From: Paracoccus lutimaris
GTDB lineage: Bacteria; Pseudomonadota; Alphaproteobacteria; Rhodobacterales; Rhodobacteraceae
Assembly (NCBI RefSeq): GCF_003337565.1
Contig: NZ_QPJL01000003.1
Coordinates: forward strand, 213,082-277,081
DNA length: 64,000 bases
Direction of reading: 5' to 3'
Part shown: piece after piece, positions 9,348 to 19,873 of the stretch
How positions within the stretch are numbered: position 1 is the first letter of the stretch
Layout of the letters: the number at the start of each line of letters is the position of its first letter
Made by a program: the position numbers and the translations under genes
The notes under the pieces: generated by a model
What the model was told of the DNA's origin: nothing
What the model saw: the letters and a program-made list of their open reading frames with translations, nothing else
Database searches by the model: none

Positions 9348-9433
9348 AATCGGCTTTTGCCACCCGGATTGCAAGCACCATGCGCGGCTTTCATGCCATG
9401 CTTGTTCCAAGACCAGCGATATAAGGAAACGCC

Positions 9434-10546
9434 ATGGGCCCCTTCCCGCATGACGCGCCGAAAGCCACGATCAGCCTGGACAATCCCGCCGGCACCGACG
9501 GGTTCGAGTTCGTCGAATTCGCCCATCCCGAGCCGGAAAAGCTGGACGCCACCTTTCGCCAGATGGGGTTCGTGCCCGTTGCCCGGCACAAGCGCAAAAA
9601 GATCACCCTCTACCGGCAGGGCGACATCAACTATCTGCTGAATGCCGAGCCCGACAGCCACGCCGCGCGCTTTGTCGCCCAGCACGGCCCCTGCGCACCC
9701 GCCATGGCCTGGCGCGTGGCCAATGCGGGGCAGGCACTGGACCATGCGCTGGCCCTGGGCGCCACGGAATATACCGGGTCCGGCAAGTCGCAGAACCTGC
9801 CGGCGGTGAAAGGAATCGGCGGCTCGCTGTTGTATTTCGTCGATCACTACGGCGATGCGGGCAGTTGCTACAGCCCGGAGTTCGACTGGCTGGGCGAGGC
9901 CGATCCCTGTCCGACGGGCTTTGGCTTTTACTATCTGGACCACCTGACCCATAACGTCATTCGCGGCAATATGGACACCTGGTATCGGTTCTATCGCGAC
10001 ACGTTCAATTTCCGCGAGATCCGCTTTTTCGACATTCAGGGCAAGATGACCGGGCTGGTCAGCCGGGCGCTGACCTCGCCCGACGGCAAGATCCGCATCC
10101 CGATCAACGAATCCACCGACGATCACAGCCAGATCGAGGAATATCTGCGCCGCTACAAGGGCGAGGGCATCCAGCACATCGCCATCGGCACCGAGGACAT
10201 CTATTCCGGCACCGACCGCATCGCCGGGGCCGGCATGCGTTTCATGCCCGGACCGCCCGACACCTATTACGAGATGTCGCGCGAGCGGGTGACCGGCCAC
10301 GCCGAGCCGATCGCGCGCATGAAACAGCACGGCATCCTGATCGACGGCGAAGGCGTCGTCGGCGGGGGCGAGACCCGGATCCTGCTGCAGATCTTTTCAA
10401 AGACCGTGATCGGGCCGATCTTTTTCGAATTCATCCAGCGCAAGGGCGACGATGGTTTCGGCGAGGGAAACTTCCGCGCCCTCTTTGAATCGATCGAGGC
10501 CGACCAATTGCGCCGTGGCGTGCTGAAACCCGGTGACGCTGCCTGA
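9434..10546 (+). CDS. hpd: 4-hydroxyphenylpyruvate dioxygenase
   Basis: Non-haem iron dioxygenase that converts 4-hydroxyphenylpyruvate to homogentisate in tyrosine degradation. The 370-residue protein has two vicinal-oxygen-chelate modules. The iron ligands are visible: His in LDHLTHNV (about residue 170), His in GIQHIAIGTEDI (about 248) and Glu in FFEFIQRKG (about 331). The C-terminal helix region FGEGNFRALFESIE is typical. Its product is the substrate of the homogentisate dioxygenase gene at 40.8-42.1 kb, which is broken by a stop codon. An Lrp regulator is divergent. Confidence 0.95.
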   Translation: MGPFPHDAPKATISLDNPAGTDGFEFVEFAHPEPEKLDATFRQMGFVPVARHKRKKITLYRQGDINYLLNAEPDSHAARFVAQHGPCAPAMAWRVANAGQALDHALALGATEYTGSGKSQNLPAVKGIGGSLLYFVDHYGDAGSCYSPEFDWLGEADPCPTGFGFYYLDHLTHNVIRGNMDTWYRFYRDTFNFREIRFFDIQGKMTGLVSRALTSPDGKIRIPINESTDDHSQIEEYLRRYKGEGIQHIAIGTEDIYSGTDRIAGAGMRFMPGPPDTYYEMSRERVTGHAEPIARMKQHGILIDGEGVVGGGETRILLQIFSKTVIGPIFFEFIQRKGDDGFGEGNFRALFESIEADQLRRGVLKPGDAA

Positions 10547-10583
10547 TCTGCCCTGCCCCGCGCGCGTTTCGCGCTGCGCGATA

Positions 10584-10619
10584 CCCGGCCGCCTCTCTGC
10601 CCTTCTGGAGGCGGCCGGG
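10584..10619. terminator. Stem-loop between hpd and glpK (convergent)
   Basis: CCCGGCCGCCTC (10584-10595) and GAGGCGGCCGGG (10608-10619) form a perfect 12-bp stem with a 12-nt loop between two converging genes. Neither side has a clear T-run, so it is a structure-based, possibly bidirectional, terminator call. Confidence 0.6.
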
Positions 10620-10636
10620 CCAGTTTCGGGATCGGC

Positions 10637-12121
<1,485 letters not shown>

Positions 12122-12146
12122 GGCGGACTCCTCCCCGAGATAGAAT

Positions 12147-12171
12147 GGGGGCGGGACAATGCCCCGCCCCC
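12147..12171 (-). other. Intercistronic hairpin between glpV and glpK
   Basis: GGGGGCGGG (12147-12155) and CCCGCCCCC (12163-12171) form a perfect 9-bp GC stem with a 7-nt loop in the 57-bp gap. It may protect the 3' end of the binding-protein mRNA or partly terminate before glpK, as is common after ABC binding-protein genes (inference). Confidence 0.5.
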
Positions 12172-12178
12172 GATGCTG

Positions 12179-13903
12179 TTACTGCCAGGACTTCAGCAGT
12201 TCATCATAGGAAATCGTCTCGCCCTGCGGCTTTTCGTTTTCCAGCTTGCCCACCGGCGCGCCGGGCGCGTCAAGCCATTCCTGGGCGTCCTTTTCCTCGT
12301 TCATCTTGGGGCCAAGATCGCCCTGAACGCCAGAACGCTCGATCCGGGCCAGGACCTTTTCCTGTTCGGCACAAAGCGCGTCCAGCGCCTCTTGCGGCGA
12401 CTTCGCACCCGAAAGCGCGTCCCCGATATTCTGCCACCAGAGCTGTGCAAGCTTCGGATAGTCGGGGATGTTGGTGCCGGTCGGCGACCACTGCACGCGT
12501 GCGGGCGAGCGGTAGAATTCGACCAGACCGCCCAGTTTCGGCGCGCGGTCGGTGAAGGACTTGTCCTGAATGGTCGACTCGCGGATGAAGGTCAGGCCGA
12601 CATGCGATTTCTTCACATCGACCGTCTTCGAGGTCACGAACTGCGCATAAAGCCATGCGGCCTGCGCGCGGTCCACGGGGGTCGATTTCATCAGCGTCCA
12701 CGAACCCACGTCCTGATAGCCGATCTTGGTGCCTTCGGTCCAATAGGCCCCGTGCGGCGAGGGCGCCATGCGCCATTTCGGCGTGCCATCCGCGTTCACC
12801 ACGGCGGTGCCTTCCTTGACCATGTCGGCGGTAAAGGCGGTGTACCAGAACATCTGCTGGGCGATGTCGCCGCGTGCCGGGACCGGCCCGGCCTCGCCGA
12901 AGGTCATGCCCTGGGCTTCCGGGGGCGTATAGGCTTTCAGCCAGTCGATGGCCTTGGTCACGGCATAGACGGCTGCCGCATCGTTGGTCGCGCCACCACG
13001 CGCCACGCAGGACCCGACCGGACGGCTGTTTTCATCGACGCGGACGCCCCATTCATCGACCGGAAGGCCGTTCGGCTCGCCCTTGTCGCCCATGCCGGCC
13101 ATGGACATCCAGGCATCGGTATAACGCCAGCCAAGGCTGGGGTCCTTCTTGCCGTAATCCATGTTGCCCCAGGCCTTGGTGGGACCGCCCTCGATATAGG
13201 ACATGTCGCGGCCGGTGAAGAATTCGGCGATGTCCTCATAGGCCGACCAGTTCACCGGGACGCCCAGATCATAGCCGTACTTGGCCTTGAAATCGTCCTT
13301 GGTCTTCTGGTCGTTGAACCAGTCATAGCGGAACCAGTAGAGGTTCGCGAACTGCTGGTCGGGCAGCTGATACAGATCGCCATCGGGCGCGGTGGTGAAT
13401 TTCAGGCCCAGAAAGTCCGGCAGGTCCAGACCGGGGTTGGTGAAATCCTTGCCCTCTTCGGCCATCCATTTGGTCAGGTCGCGGGCCTGCTGATAGCGCC
13501 AATGGGTGCCGATCAGGTCCGAGTCGTTGACATAGCCGTCATAGATGTTCTCGCCGGTCTGCATCTGGGTCTGCAGCTTTTCGACGACATCGCCCTCGCC
13601 GATCAGGTCATGGGTGACCTTGATGCCGGTGATGGCGGTAAAGGCCGGGGCCAGAACCTTGGCCTCGTATTCATGGGTGGTGATGGTTTCGGAAACCACC
13701 TTGATCTCCATCCCCGCCAGCGGCTTTGCGGCGTCGATGAACCATTGCATTTCCTTTTCCTGATCCGCACGCGGCAGGGTGGACAGATCGCCGATTTCGG
13801 CGTCGAGAAACTGCTTGGCAGCTTCCATATCGGCCCAAGCGGGCGCGGTGCCCGTGACCATCAGCGCAAGCGCCATGGCCGTTCTGGTTGCAGTCAGTCT
13901 CAT
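12179..13903 (-). CDS. glpV: Glycerol ABC transporter substrate-binding protein
   Basis: Periplasmic binding protein of the rhizobial/rhodobacterial glycerol importer GlpSTPQV. From the ATG at 13903 (GGGAGGAAACC just upstream) it has 574 residues, long for a binding protein but normal for this family. A signal peptide is visible (MALALMVTGTAPAWA before Asp25). Typical segments include SETITTHEYEAKVLAPAF, LPDQQFANLYWFRYDWF, GGATNDAAAVYAVTKAI and GSWTLMKSTPVDRAQAAWL. Reading upstream to 14149 would extend into glpU in another frame and is rejected. Order on the operon: glpD-S-T-P-Q-U-V-K. Confidence 0.92.
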   Translation of the reverse strand: MRLTATRTAMALALMVTGTAPAWADMEAAKQFLDAEIGDLSTLPRADQEKEMQWFIDAAKPLAGMEIKVVSETITTHEYEAKVLAPAFTAITGIKVTHDLIGEGDVVEKLQTQMQTGENIYDGYVNDSDLIGTHWRYQQARDLTKWMAEEGKDFTNPGLDLPDFLGLKFTTAPDGDLYQLPDQQFANLYWFRYDWFNDQKTKDDFKAKYGYDLGVPVNWSAYEDIAEFFTGRDMSYIEGGPTKAWGNMDYGKKDPSLGWRYTDAWMSMAGMGDKGEPNGLPVDEWGVRVDENSRPVGSCVARGGATNDAAAVYAVTKAIDWLKAYTPPEAQGMTFGEAGPVPARGDIAQQMFWYTAFTADMVKEGTAVVNADGTPKWRMAPSPHGAYWTEGTKIGYQDVGSWTLMKSTPVDRAQAAWLYAQFVTSKTVDVKKSHVGLTFIRESTIQDKSFTDRAPKLGGLVEFYRSPARVQWSPTGTNIPDYPKLAQLWWQNIGDALSGAKSPQEALDALCAEQEKVLARIERSGVQGDLGPKMNEEKDAQEWLDAPGAPVGKLENEKPQGETISYDELLKSWQ

Positions 13904-13985
13904 GGTTTCCTCCCTTGGAATGTGAGACGTTACTTGGATTTTGCCCGGGCAATCGCCGCTGCCCTTGGGCGGGATCATCGGCCCG

Positions 13986-14411
13986 TCAGACCCAGCGGAA
14001 CACCGCCGCAGCATAGACAAGGCACAGTGCCAGCGCCCACCAAAGCGGCGGGCCGGCGAAAAACAGCCAGCCCAGACAGATGAAGGCCGAGCCGAGAAGC
14101 GTGATGAACAGCCGGTCGCCGCGCGTGGTTTCGATCCGCAGGATGCCATGGCGGGGCGTTTCCGGAAAGCGGATCGCCAGGATGGTGAACAGCGTGAGCA
14201 AGCTGGCGATGGTCCAGAAGAACAGCGCCACCGGGAAGGTCCAGGCCATCCAGCCGCCGGGGATCATCGGCGCGAACCAGTCTTTCGCACCCTCATCAGT
14301 GACCGGGGTCGCCCAGATCAGGAAGCCAAGGGCTGCGCCCAGAACCGCGGTGGCGGTCAGATAGATCGCGGTCCAGTTGGTGCGGCGGGCGGGGATTGCG
14401 GTATCAGCCAT
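13986..14411 (-). CDS. glpU: Small membrane protein of the glycerol transporter operon (DUF2160-like)
   Basis: A 141-residue protein with about four hydrophobic helices (AIYLTATAVLGAALGFLIW, MAWTFPVALFFWTIASL, LFITLLGSAFICLGW and WALALCLVYAAAVF). It lies between glpQ and glpV, exactly where glpU lies in Rhizobium glycerol operons; its function there is not established. The ATG at 14411 has GAGG 6 nt upstream, and the gene begins 8 bp after the glpQ stop. An accessory or assembly role is likely (inference). Confidence 0.85.
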   Translation of the reverse strand: MADTAIPARRTNWTAIYLTATAVLGAALGFLIWATPVTDEGAKDWFAPMIPGGWMAWTFPVALFFWTIASLLTLFTILAIRFPETPRHGILRIETTRGDRLFITLLGSAFICLGWLFFAGPPLWWALALCLVYAAAVFRWV

Positions 14412-14419
14412 GGCGAACC

Positions 14420-15223
14420 TCAGACGCGGCCCAGGGCAAAGCCCTTGGCGATGTAGTTGCGGACAAACCAGATCACCAGCGCGCCCGGCACGATGGTCAG
14501 CACACCTGCCGCCGCCAGCACACCCCAGTCCATGCCCGAGGCCGAAACCGTGCGCGTCATCGTCGCGGCGATGGGTTTCGCGTTCACGCTGGTCAGGGTG
14601 CGCGACAAGAGCAGCTCGACCCATGAGAACATGAAGCAGAAGAAGGCGGCAACCCCGATCCCGGATGCGATCAGCGGCATGAAGATCTTTACGAAAAAGC
14701 GTGGAAAGCTGTAGCCGTCGATATAGGCGGTCTCGTCGATTTCCTTGGGCACGCCGCGCATGAAACCTTCGAGGATCCAGACGGCCAGCGGCACGTTGAA
14801 GAGGCAATGCGCCAAGGCCACCGCGATATGCGTGTCAAACAGCCCGATCGAGGAATAAAGCTGAAAGAACGGCAGCGCAAAGACAGCGGGCGGCGACATG
14901 CGGTTGGTCAGAAGCCAGAAGAACAGGTGCTTGTCGCCCATGAAGCTGTAGCGGCTGAAGGCATAGGCCGCCGGCAGCGCCACCGCGATCGAAATCACCG
15001 TGTTCATCACCACATAGATGATCGAGTTGACATAGCCCATGTACCAGCTTGGGTCGGTCAGGATCACCCGATAGTTCCGCAGCGTGAACTCATGCGGGTA
15101 AAGGCTGAAGGTGCCGGTGATCTCGGCATTGGTCTTCAGCGACATGTTCAGCAGCCAATAGATCGGCAGCATAAGAAACAAGAGATACAGCGCCATCACG
15201 ACGGCTTGCGACTTGATACGCAT
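14420..15223 (-). CDS. glpQ: Glycerol ABC transporter permease
   Basis: Inner-membrane permease subunit of the MalG type, 267 residues with six predicted helices. The cytoplasmic EAA loop that contacts the ATPase is visible as IPKEIDE-type sequence (VPKEIDETAYIDG, followed by FFVKIFMPLIASG). It starts one base before the end of glpP (TGATG), so translation is coupled. It works with GlpP and the two ATPases GlpS and GlpT. Confidence 0.92.
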   Translation of the reverse strand: MRIKSQAVVMALYLLFLMLPIYWLLNMSLKTNAEITGTFSLYPHEFTLRNYRVILTDPSWYMGYVNSIIYVVMNTVISIAVALPAAYAFSRYSFMGDKHLFFWLLTNRMSPPAVFALPFFQLYSSIGLFDTHIAVALAHCLFNVPLAVWILEGFMRGVPKEIDETAYIDGYSFPRFFVKIFMPLIASGIGVAAFFCFMFSWVELLLSRTLTSVNAKPIAATMTRTVSASGMDWGVLAAAGVLTIVPGALVIWFVRNYIAKGFALGRV

Positions 15224-16110
15224 CAGTTGCCCTCCCCCATGCTGGTCTGGGCGCGGTCAAGATTGGTCATGACCGTATAGAACACCCAGCTGACCAGCAG
15301 GATCACAAGGAAATACATCAGTGAGAAGGCAGCGGCAGGGCCAAGGTCGAACTGCCCGACCGCCATCTTGACCAGATCGATGGACAGGAACGTGGTCGAG
15401 TTGCCCGGACCACCGCCGGTGACCACAAAGGGCTCGGTATAAATCATGAAACTGTCCATGAAGCGCAAAAGCACCGCGATCAGCAGGACGCCCTTCATCT
15501 TGGGCAGCTCGATATAGCGGAAGACGGCCCAGCGGCTGGCCTGATCGATCTTGGCCGCCTGATAATAGGCCTGCGGGATCGATTGCAGCCCGGCATAGCA
15601 CAGCAGCGCGACAAGGCTGGTCCAGTGCCAGACATCCATGACGACCACCGTGATCCACGCATCCAGCGGGTCGTTGGTGTAGTTGTAATCGATGCCGATC
15701 GCCGCAAGCGTATGCCCCAACAGGCCGATATCGGTGCGCCCGAAGATCTGCCAGATCGTGCCGACGACGTTGAAGGGGATCAGCAAAGGCAGCGCCATCA
15801 GGACCAGCACCACGCTGGACCAGAAACCCTTCTTGGGCATGTTCAGCGCGACGAAAATGCCCAAGGGCACCTCGATCGCAAGGATGATGGCGGAAAACAG
15901 CGCCTGCCGGCCAAGCGCCTCGTGCAGACGTTCGGAATGGACCATCTCGTCGAACCATTCCAGGCCCGCCCAGAAGAATTCGTTGTTCCCGAATGTGTCG
16001 TTGAAGGCGTAGTTCACCACCGTCATCAGCGGGATCACCGCCGAAAAGGCCACGATGACCAGCACCGGCAGGACCAGAAACCACGCCTTGTTGTTCTGGG
16101 TCTTTTCCAT
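15223..16110 (-). CDS. glpP: Glycerol ABC transporter permease
   Basis: Inner-membrane permease of the MalF/UgpA type, 295 residues. The N-terminal helix WFLVLPVLVIVAFSAVIPLM, five more membrane segments and an EAA-like loop (IPQAYYQAAKIDQASRWAVF) are visible. It overlaps the preceding ATPase gene by one base and glpQ by one base. Substrate assignment to glycerol rests on the operon with glpK, glpD and glpV. Confidence 0.92.
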   Translation of the reverse strand: MEKTQNNKAWFLVLPVLVIVAFSAVIPLMTVVNYAFNDTFGNNEFFWAGLEWFDEMVHSERLHEALGRQALFSAIILAIEVPLGIFVALNMPKKGFWSSVVLVLMALPLLIPFNVVGTIWQIFGRTDIGLLGHTLAAIGIDYNYTNDPLDAWITVVVMDVWHWTSLVALLCYAGLQSIPQAYYQAAKIDQASRWAVFRYIELPKMKGVLLIAVLLRFMDSFMIYTEPFVVTGGGPGNSTTFLSIDLVKMAVGQFDLGPAAAFSLMYFLVILLVSWVFYTVMTNLDRAQTSMGEGN

Positions 16111-17195
16111 CAGGCGGCCCTTTCCTGTGCGGGCGCGACGCGCCAGTCATCGGCATAAACGTTGATCTTTGCAGGCGCGAAGGCGACCTGGGGCAGGCCA
16201 TCGACCGGCATCCCTTCGGGGATGACGACATTGAGCGCATTGCCCAGAACCTCGCCGCGCAGCAGGCGGTGGCGACCCACGTCCTCGACCCGGCGGATGA
16301 CAAAGGGCAGCCCTCCGCTGGCGACCAGCGTCGCATGTTCGGGGCGGATGCCGATCTGGACCCGGCCCGACTGGGGCGCATAGCTTGCGCCCAGCCCGAC
16401 CACATCACCGCCGGGCAGCGTGGCGCGATTGCCCTGCACGTCAGCCGTCAGAAAATTCATCCCCGGAGAGCCGATGAAATAGCCCACGAAGGTATGGGCA
16501 GGGGTCTCGAACAGTTCCTCGGGGGTGCCCATCTGCACGACGCGGCCGTCATACATGACCACGACCTTGTCGGCGAAGGTCAAGGCCTCGGTCTGGTCAT
16601 GGGTGACATAGATCATCGTATGGCCGAACTGGCGATGCAGTTGCTTGAGCTGCGTGCGTAATTCCCATTTCATATGCGGGTCGATGACGGTCAGCGGCTC
16701 GTCGAACAGGATCGCGTTCACGTCCTCGCGCACCATGCCGCGGCCAAGGCTGATCTTTTGCTTGGCATCCGCGGTCAGCCCCTGAGCCTTGCGTGAAAGC
16801 CACGCCTCCATCCCGATCATCTGGGCGATCTGATCGACGCGGGCCTTGATATAGGCCGCATCCATGCCGCGATTGCGCAGCGGGAATGCCAGATTGTCGC
16901 GCACCGACATGGTGTCATAGACGACCGGGAACTGGAACACCTGCGCGATATTGCGCTCGGCCGTCGGGGCGTCGGTGACGTCACGGTCACCAAACAGCAC
17001 GCGCCCATGGCTGGGCCGCAAAAGCCCCGAGATGATGTTCAAAAGCGTGGTCTTGCCACAGCCTGACGAGCCCAGCAGCGCATAAGCCCCCCCGTCCTGC
17101 CAGACATGGTCCATTTCCTTCAGCGCGTAATCCTTGTCCGATTGCGGATTCGGGAAATAGCTGTGGGCCAGGTTTTTCAGCGTGATCTGTGCCAT
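16110..17195 (-). CDS. glpT: Glycerol ABC transporter ATP-binding protein (degenerate signature)
   Basis: One of two non-identical ATPases of the glycerol importer, 361 residues. Walker A is canonical (GSSGCGKTTLLN) and Walker B is NAILFDEPLTVIDP, with the switch His in IYVTHDQTEA. The ABC signature is unusual: where LSGGQ is expected the protein reads LTADAKQKISLGRG. I recall the same departure in other GlpT proteins, so it is probably a family trait rather than damage. A C-terminal TOBE-like domain follows from about residue 240. Its partner GlpS keeps a normal signature. Confidence 0.9.
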   Translation of the reverse strand: MAQITLKNLAHSYFPNPQSDKDYALKEMDHVWQDGGAYALLGSSGCGKTTLLNIISGLLRPSHGRVLFGDRDVTDAPTAERNIAQVFQFPVVYDTMSVRDNLAFPLRNRGMDAAYIKARVDQIAQMIGMEAWLSRKAQGLTADAKQKISLGRGMVREDVNAILFDEPLTVIDPHMKWELRTQLKQLHRQFGHTMIYVTHDQTEALTFADKVVVMYDGRVVQMGTPEELFETPAHTFVGYFIGSPGMNFLTADVQGNRATLPGGDVVGLGASYAPQSGRVQIGIRPEHATLVASGGLPFVIRRVEDVGRHRLLRGEVLGNALNVVIPEGMPVDGLPQVAFAPAKINVYADDWRVAPAQERAA

Positions 17196-17197
17196 GG

Positions 17198-18277
17198 TCA
17201 GGCCGCCTTCGCATAGGATGCAGGTGCCGAAAGCCGCCCGGCCGCGTCGAACAGGTAGACATGGGCCGGGTCCAGCCAGACCGTCAATTCCTGCCCCGGC
17301 GTCAGGTCATGGACGCCCTCGACCAGCCCGACCCAGCGGTCGGCACCGTGATCGACATGGATGAAGGTTTCCGAGCCGGTGATCTCGGTCACGGCCAGCA
17401 CGCAGTCAAAGGCGATGGCGGCATCGCTGTGCTTATGCAAGTGCAGGTGGTTGGCGCGGAAACCGGCCTGATAGGCCCCGTCCGGCAAGCCGTCAAAGCC
17501 CGCGACCGGCGCGGCGCTGTCGCCCAGCGTAAGCCGCCCGCCCTGAATCCTGGCCGTCATGAAGTTCATCGGCGGATCGGAAAACACCCGCGCCGTGGTC
17601 GCATCGACCGGCTGGCGATAGACCAGAGGCGTGGGGCCGAACTGGGTCACTCGGCCTTCCCACAAGGTGGCGGTATTGCCGCCCAGCAGCAGGGCTTCCT
17701 CGGGCTCGGTCGTGGCATAGACAAAGATCGCGCCCGAGGCTTCAAAGATGCGGGGGATCTCGACGCGCAATTCTTCGCGCAGCTTGTAATCAAGGTTTGC
17801 CAGCGGCTCGTCCAGCAGGACCAGCCCCGCACCCTTGACCAGCGCCCGGGCCAGCGCGCAGCGTTGCTGCTGGCCGCCCGACAATTCCAAGGGCTTGCGG
17901 GTCAGCATGGGCGTCAGGCGCATCATCTCGGCGGTTTCGCGAACCTTGCGGTCGATCTCGTCGCCGGGGCGGCCAAGGATGCGCAGGGGCGAGGCGATGT
18001 TTTCGTAAACCGTCAGGCCGGGATAGTTGATGAATTGCTGATAGACCATGGCGACACCGCGGTCCTGGACACGCTGGCCGGTCACGTCCTGCCCGTCCCA
18101 GATCACCCGCCCGGCCGAAGGCTGGTCCAGCCCCGCCATCAGCCGCATCAGGCTGGTCTTGCCCGACAGGGTCGGCCCCAGCAATACGTTCATCGTGCCC
18201 TTCTGCAAGGTCAGGCTGGTCGGGTGTATATGCACCCTGCCCCCGACCACGCGCGACACGCCCTGCAATTCCAGCAC
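17198..18277 (-). CDS. glpS: Glycerol ABC transporter ATP-binding protein
   Basis: Second ATPase of the glycerol importer, 359 residues. Walker A is GPTLSGKTSLMR, slightly unusual in its second half but keeping GxxxxGKT/S. The signature LSGGQQQRCALARAL and Walker B GLVLLDEPLANLD are normal. A conserved switch histidine is not obvious (YATTEPEEALLL), so catalysis may be asymmetric between GlpS and GlpT (inference). A TOBE-like C-terminal domain is present. It starts 12 bp after the glpD stop and is followed by glpT with a 2-bp gap. Confidence 0.9.
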   Translation of the reverse strand: MLELQGVSRVVGGRVHIHPTSLTLQKGTMNVLLGPTLSGKTSLMRLMAGLDQPSAGRVIWDGQDVTGQRVQDRGVAMVYQQFINYPGLTVYENIASPLRILGRPGDEIDRKVRETAEMMRLTPMLTRKPLELSGGQQQRCALARALVKGAGLVLLDEPLANLDYKLREELRVEIPRIFEASGAIFVYATTEPEEALLLGGNTATLWEGRVTQFGPTPLVYRQPVDATTARVFSDPPMNFMTARIQGGRLTLGDSAAPVAGFDGLPDGAYQAGFRANHLHLHKHSDAAIAFDCVLAVTEITGSETFIHVDHGADRWVGLVEGVHDLTPGQELTVWLDPAHVYLFDAAGRLSAPASYAKAA

Positions 18278-18289
18278 GTCTTCCCCCCC

Positions 18290-19873
18290 TTATTCTGCCG
18301 CCGCGGTCGCGGCTGGCATGGCCGCGATGAAGTCATCCAGCGCGCGGACCTGTTCGTTGTTCATATGCAGCCCCAGCTTGGTGCGCCGCCACAGGATGTC
18401 CTGCGCGCTCAGGGCGTATTCGTTGCGGACCAGCCAGTTGACCTCGGCCTCGGTCAGGCCGGCGCCGAAATCGCGGCCCAGATCGGAGAGGCTCTTTGCG
18501 TCGCCCAGCAGGCGAAAGGCCTCGGTGCCATAGGTGCGCACCAGCCGCCGCGCGAGGCGCGGGCTGAGGAACGGATAGGTGGCGCCCAGCTGCGCGATCA
18601 GCGCCTCGACCCCATCGACCGGGAAATCGCCGCCGGGCAGGGCCACGCGCGCCGTCCAGTTCCCCGAGGCCTTGGGGAAAAACGGCGCAAGTTTCGCCAG
18701 CGCGCTTTCCGCCAGCCGGCGATAGGTGGTGATCTTGCCGCCAAAGACGTTCAGCAGCGGCGCACCCTGATCGTTCAGGCTCAGCACATAGTCCCGCGTC
18801 GCCGCCGTCGCCGATTTCGCGCCGTCATTGTAAAGCGGCCGGACGCCCGAATAGGTCCAGACCACCTGATCGGGGGTCACCGGGCGGGCGAAATACTGGC
18901 TGGCAAAGGCGCAGAGATAATCGCGTTCCTCATCCGTGCAGCGGGCCTCGCCCGGCAGGCCCTTGTGGTCCATGTCGGTGGTGCCGATCAGGGTGAAGTC
19001 CTGCTCATAGGGGATGGCAAAGATGATGCGCCCGTCAGTCCCCTGAAAGAAATAGCAGCGGTCATGGTCGTAAAGTTTCGGCACCACGATATGGCTGCCG
19101 CGCACCAGCCGCACCCCCTCGGTCGAGGGGATATGCGCGACATTGCGGATGACATCCTCGACCCACGGGCCGCCGGCATTGACCAGCGCGCGGGCGTGAT
19201 AGGTCTGCATGCCCTCCGGCCCCTCGGTGGTGATCTGCCACAGCTCGCCCAGACGCTGGGCCATGGTCACGCGGGTGCGGGTCAGGATGGTGGCGCCGCG
19301 CGCCTCGGCGTCGCGGGCGTTCAGCACGACCAGCCGCGAATCCTGCACCCAGCAATCGGAATATTCCCAGCCGGTGCGAAAACCCGGCTTCAGCGGCCTA
19401 CCCAGCGGATCAGAGGACAGATCCAGTTTCGAGGTGCCGGGCAGGATCTTTCTGCCGCCCAGATGGTCGTAAAGAAACAGTCCCAGCCGGATCAGCCATG
19501 CCGGACGGCGGCCCTTCATCCAGGGCATCGCCAGCCCCAGCAGGCGCGAGGTCGGCGTGTCGCTTTCAAAGCGCATGTCGGGCGAATAGGGCAGCACGAA
19601 ACGCATCGGCCAGCTGATATGGGGCATGGCCGTCAGCAGGGTTTCGCGTTCCTCCAGCGCCTCGCGCACCAGACGGAATTCGAAATACTCCAGATAGCGC
19701 AGCCCGCCATGGAACAGCTTGGTCGAGGCAGATGAGGTCCCTTGCGCCAGATCGCCCATCTCGGCCATGGTGACCGAAAGGCCGCGCCCGGCAGCGTCGC
19801 GGGCAATGCCGCAGCCATTGATGCCGCCGCCGATGATGAACAGATCGACGATCGGACGTTCTGACGATGACAC
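18290..19873 (-). CDS. glpD: Glycerol-3-phosphate dehydrogenase (FAD, aerobic)
   Basis: Membrane-associated flavoprotein that oxidises sn-glycerol-3-phosphate to dihydroxyacetone phosphate and passes electrons to quinone. The N-terminal FAD motif is IIGGGINGCGIARDAAG, followed by GDLAQGTSSASTKLFHGGLRY typical of GlpD. I chose the GTG at 19873, which has AAGGGGGG 8 nt upstream and gives 527 residues; an in-frame ATG at 19915 is less well placed. First gene of the glycerol operon; a perfect 13-bp inverted repeat lies about 77 bp upstream. No glpR is inside the window. Confidence 0.93.
   Translation of the reverse strand: MSSSERPIVDLFIIGGGINGCGIARDAAGRGLSVTMAEMGDLAQGTSSASTKLFHGGLRYLEYFEFRLVREALEERETLLTAMPHISWPMRFVLPYSPDMRFESDTPTSRLLGLAMPWMKGRRPAWLIRLGLFLYDHLGGRKILPGTSKLDLSSDPLGRPLKPGFRTGWEYSDCWVQDSRLVVLNARDAEARGATILTRTRVTMAQRLGELWQITTEGPEGMQTYHARALVNAGGPWVEDVIRNVAHIPSTEGVRLVRGSHIVVPKLYDHDRCYFFQGTDGRIIFAIPYEQDFTLIGTTDMDHKGLPGEARCTDEERDYLCAFASQYFARPVTPDQVVWTYSGVRPLYNDGAKSATAATRDYVLSLNDQGAPLLNVFGGKITTYRRLAESALAKLAPFFPKASGNWTARVALPGGDFPVDGVEALIAQLGATYPFLSPRLARRLVRTYGTEAFRLLGDAKSLSDLGRDFGAGLTEAEVNWLVRNEYALSAQDILWRRTKLGLHMNNEQVRALDDFIAAMPAATAAAE

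Noticed and set aside
17189..19735. 848-codon plus-strand open frame
   Set aside because: Antisense to glpS and glpD, which are clearly coding by motif content.
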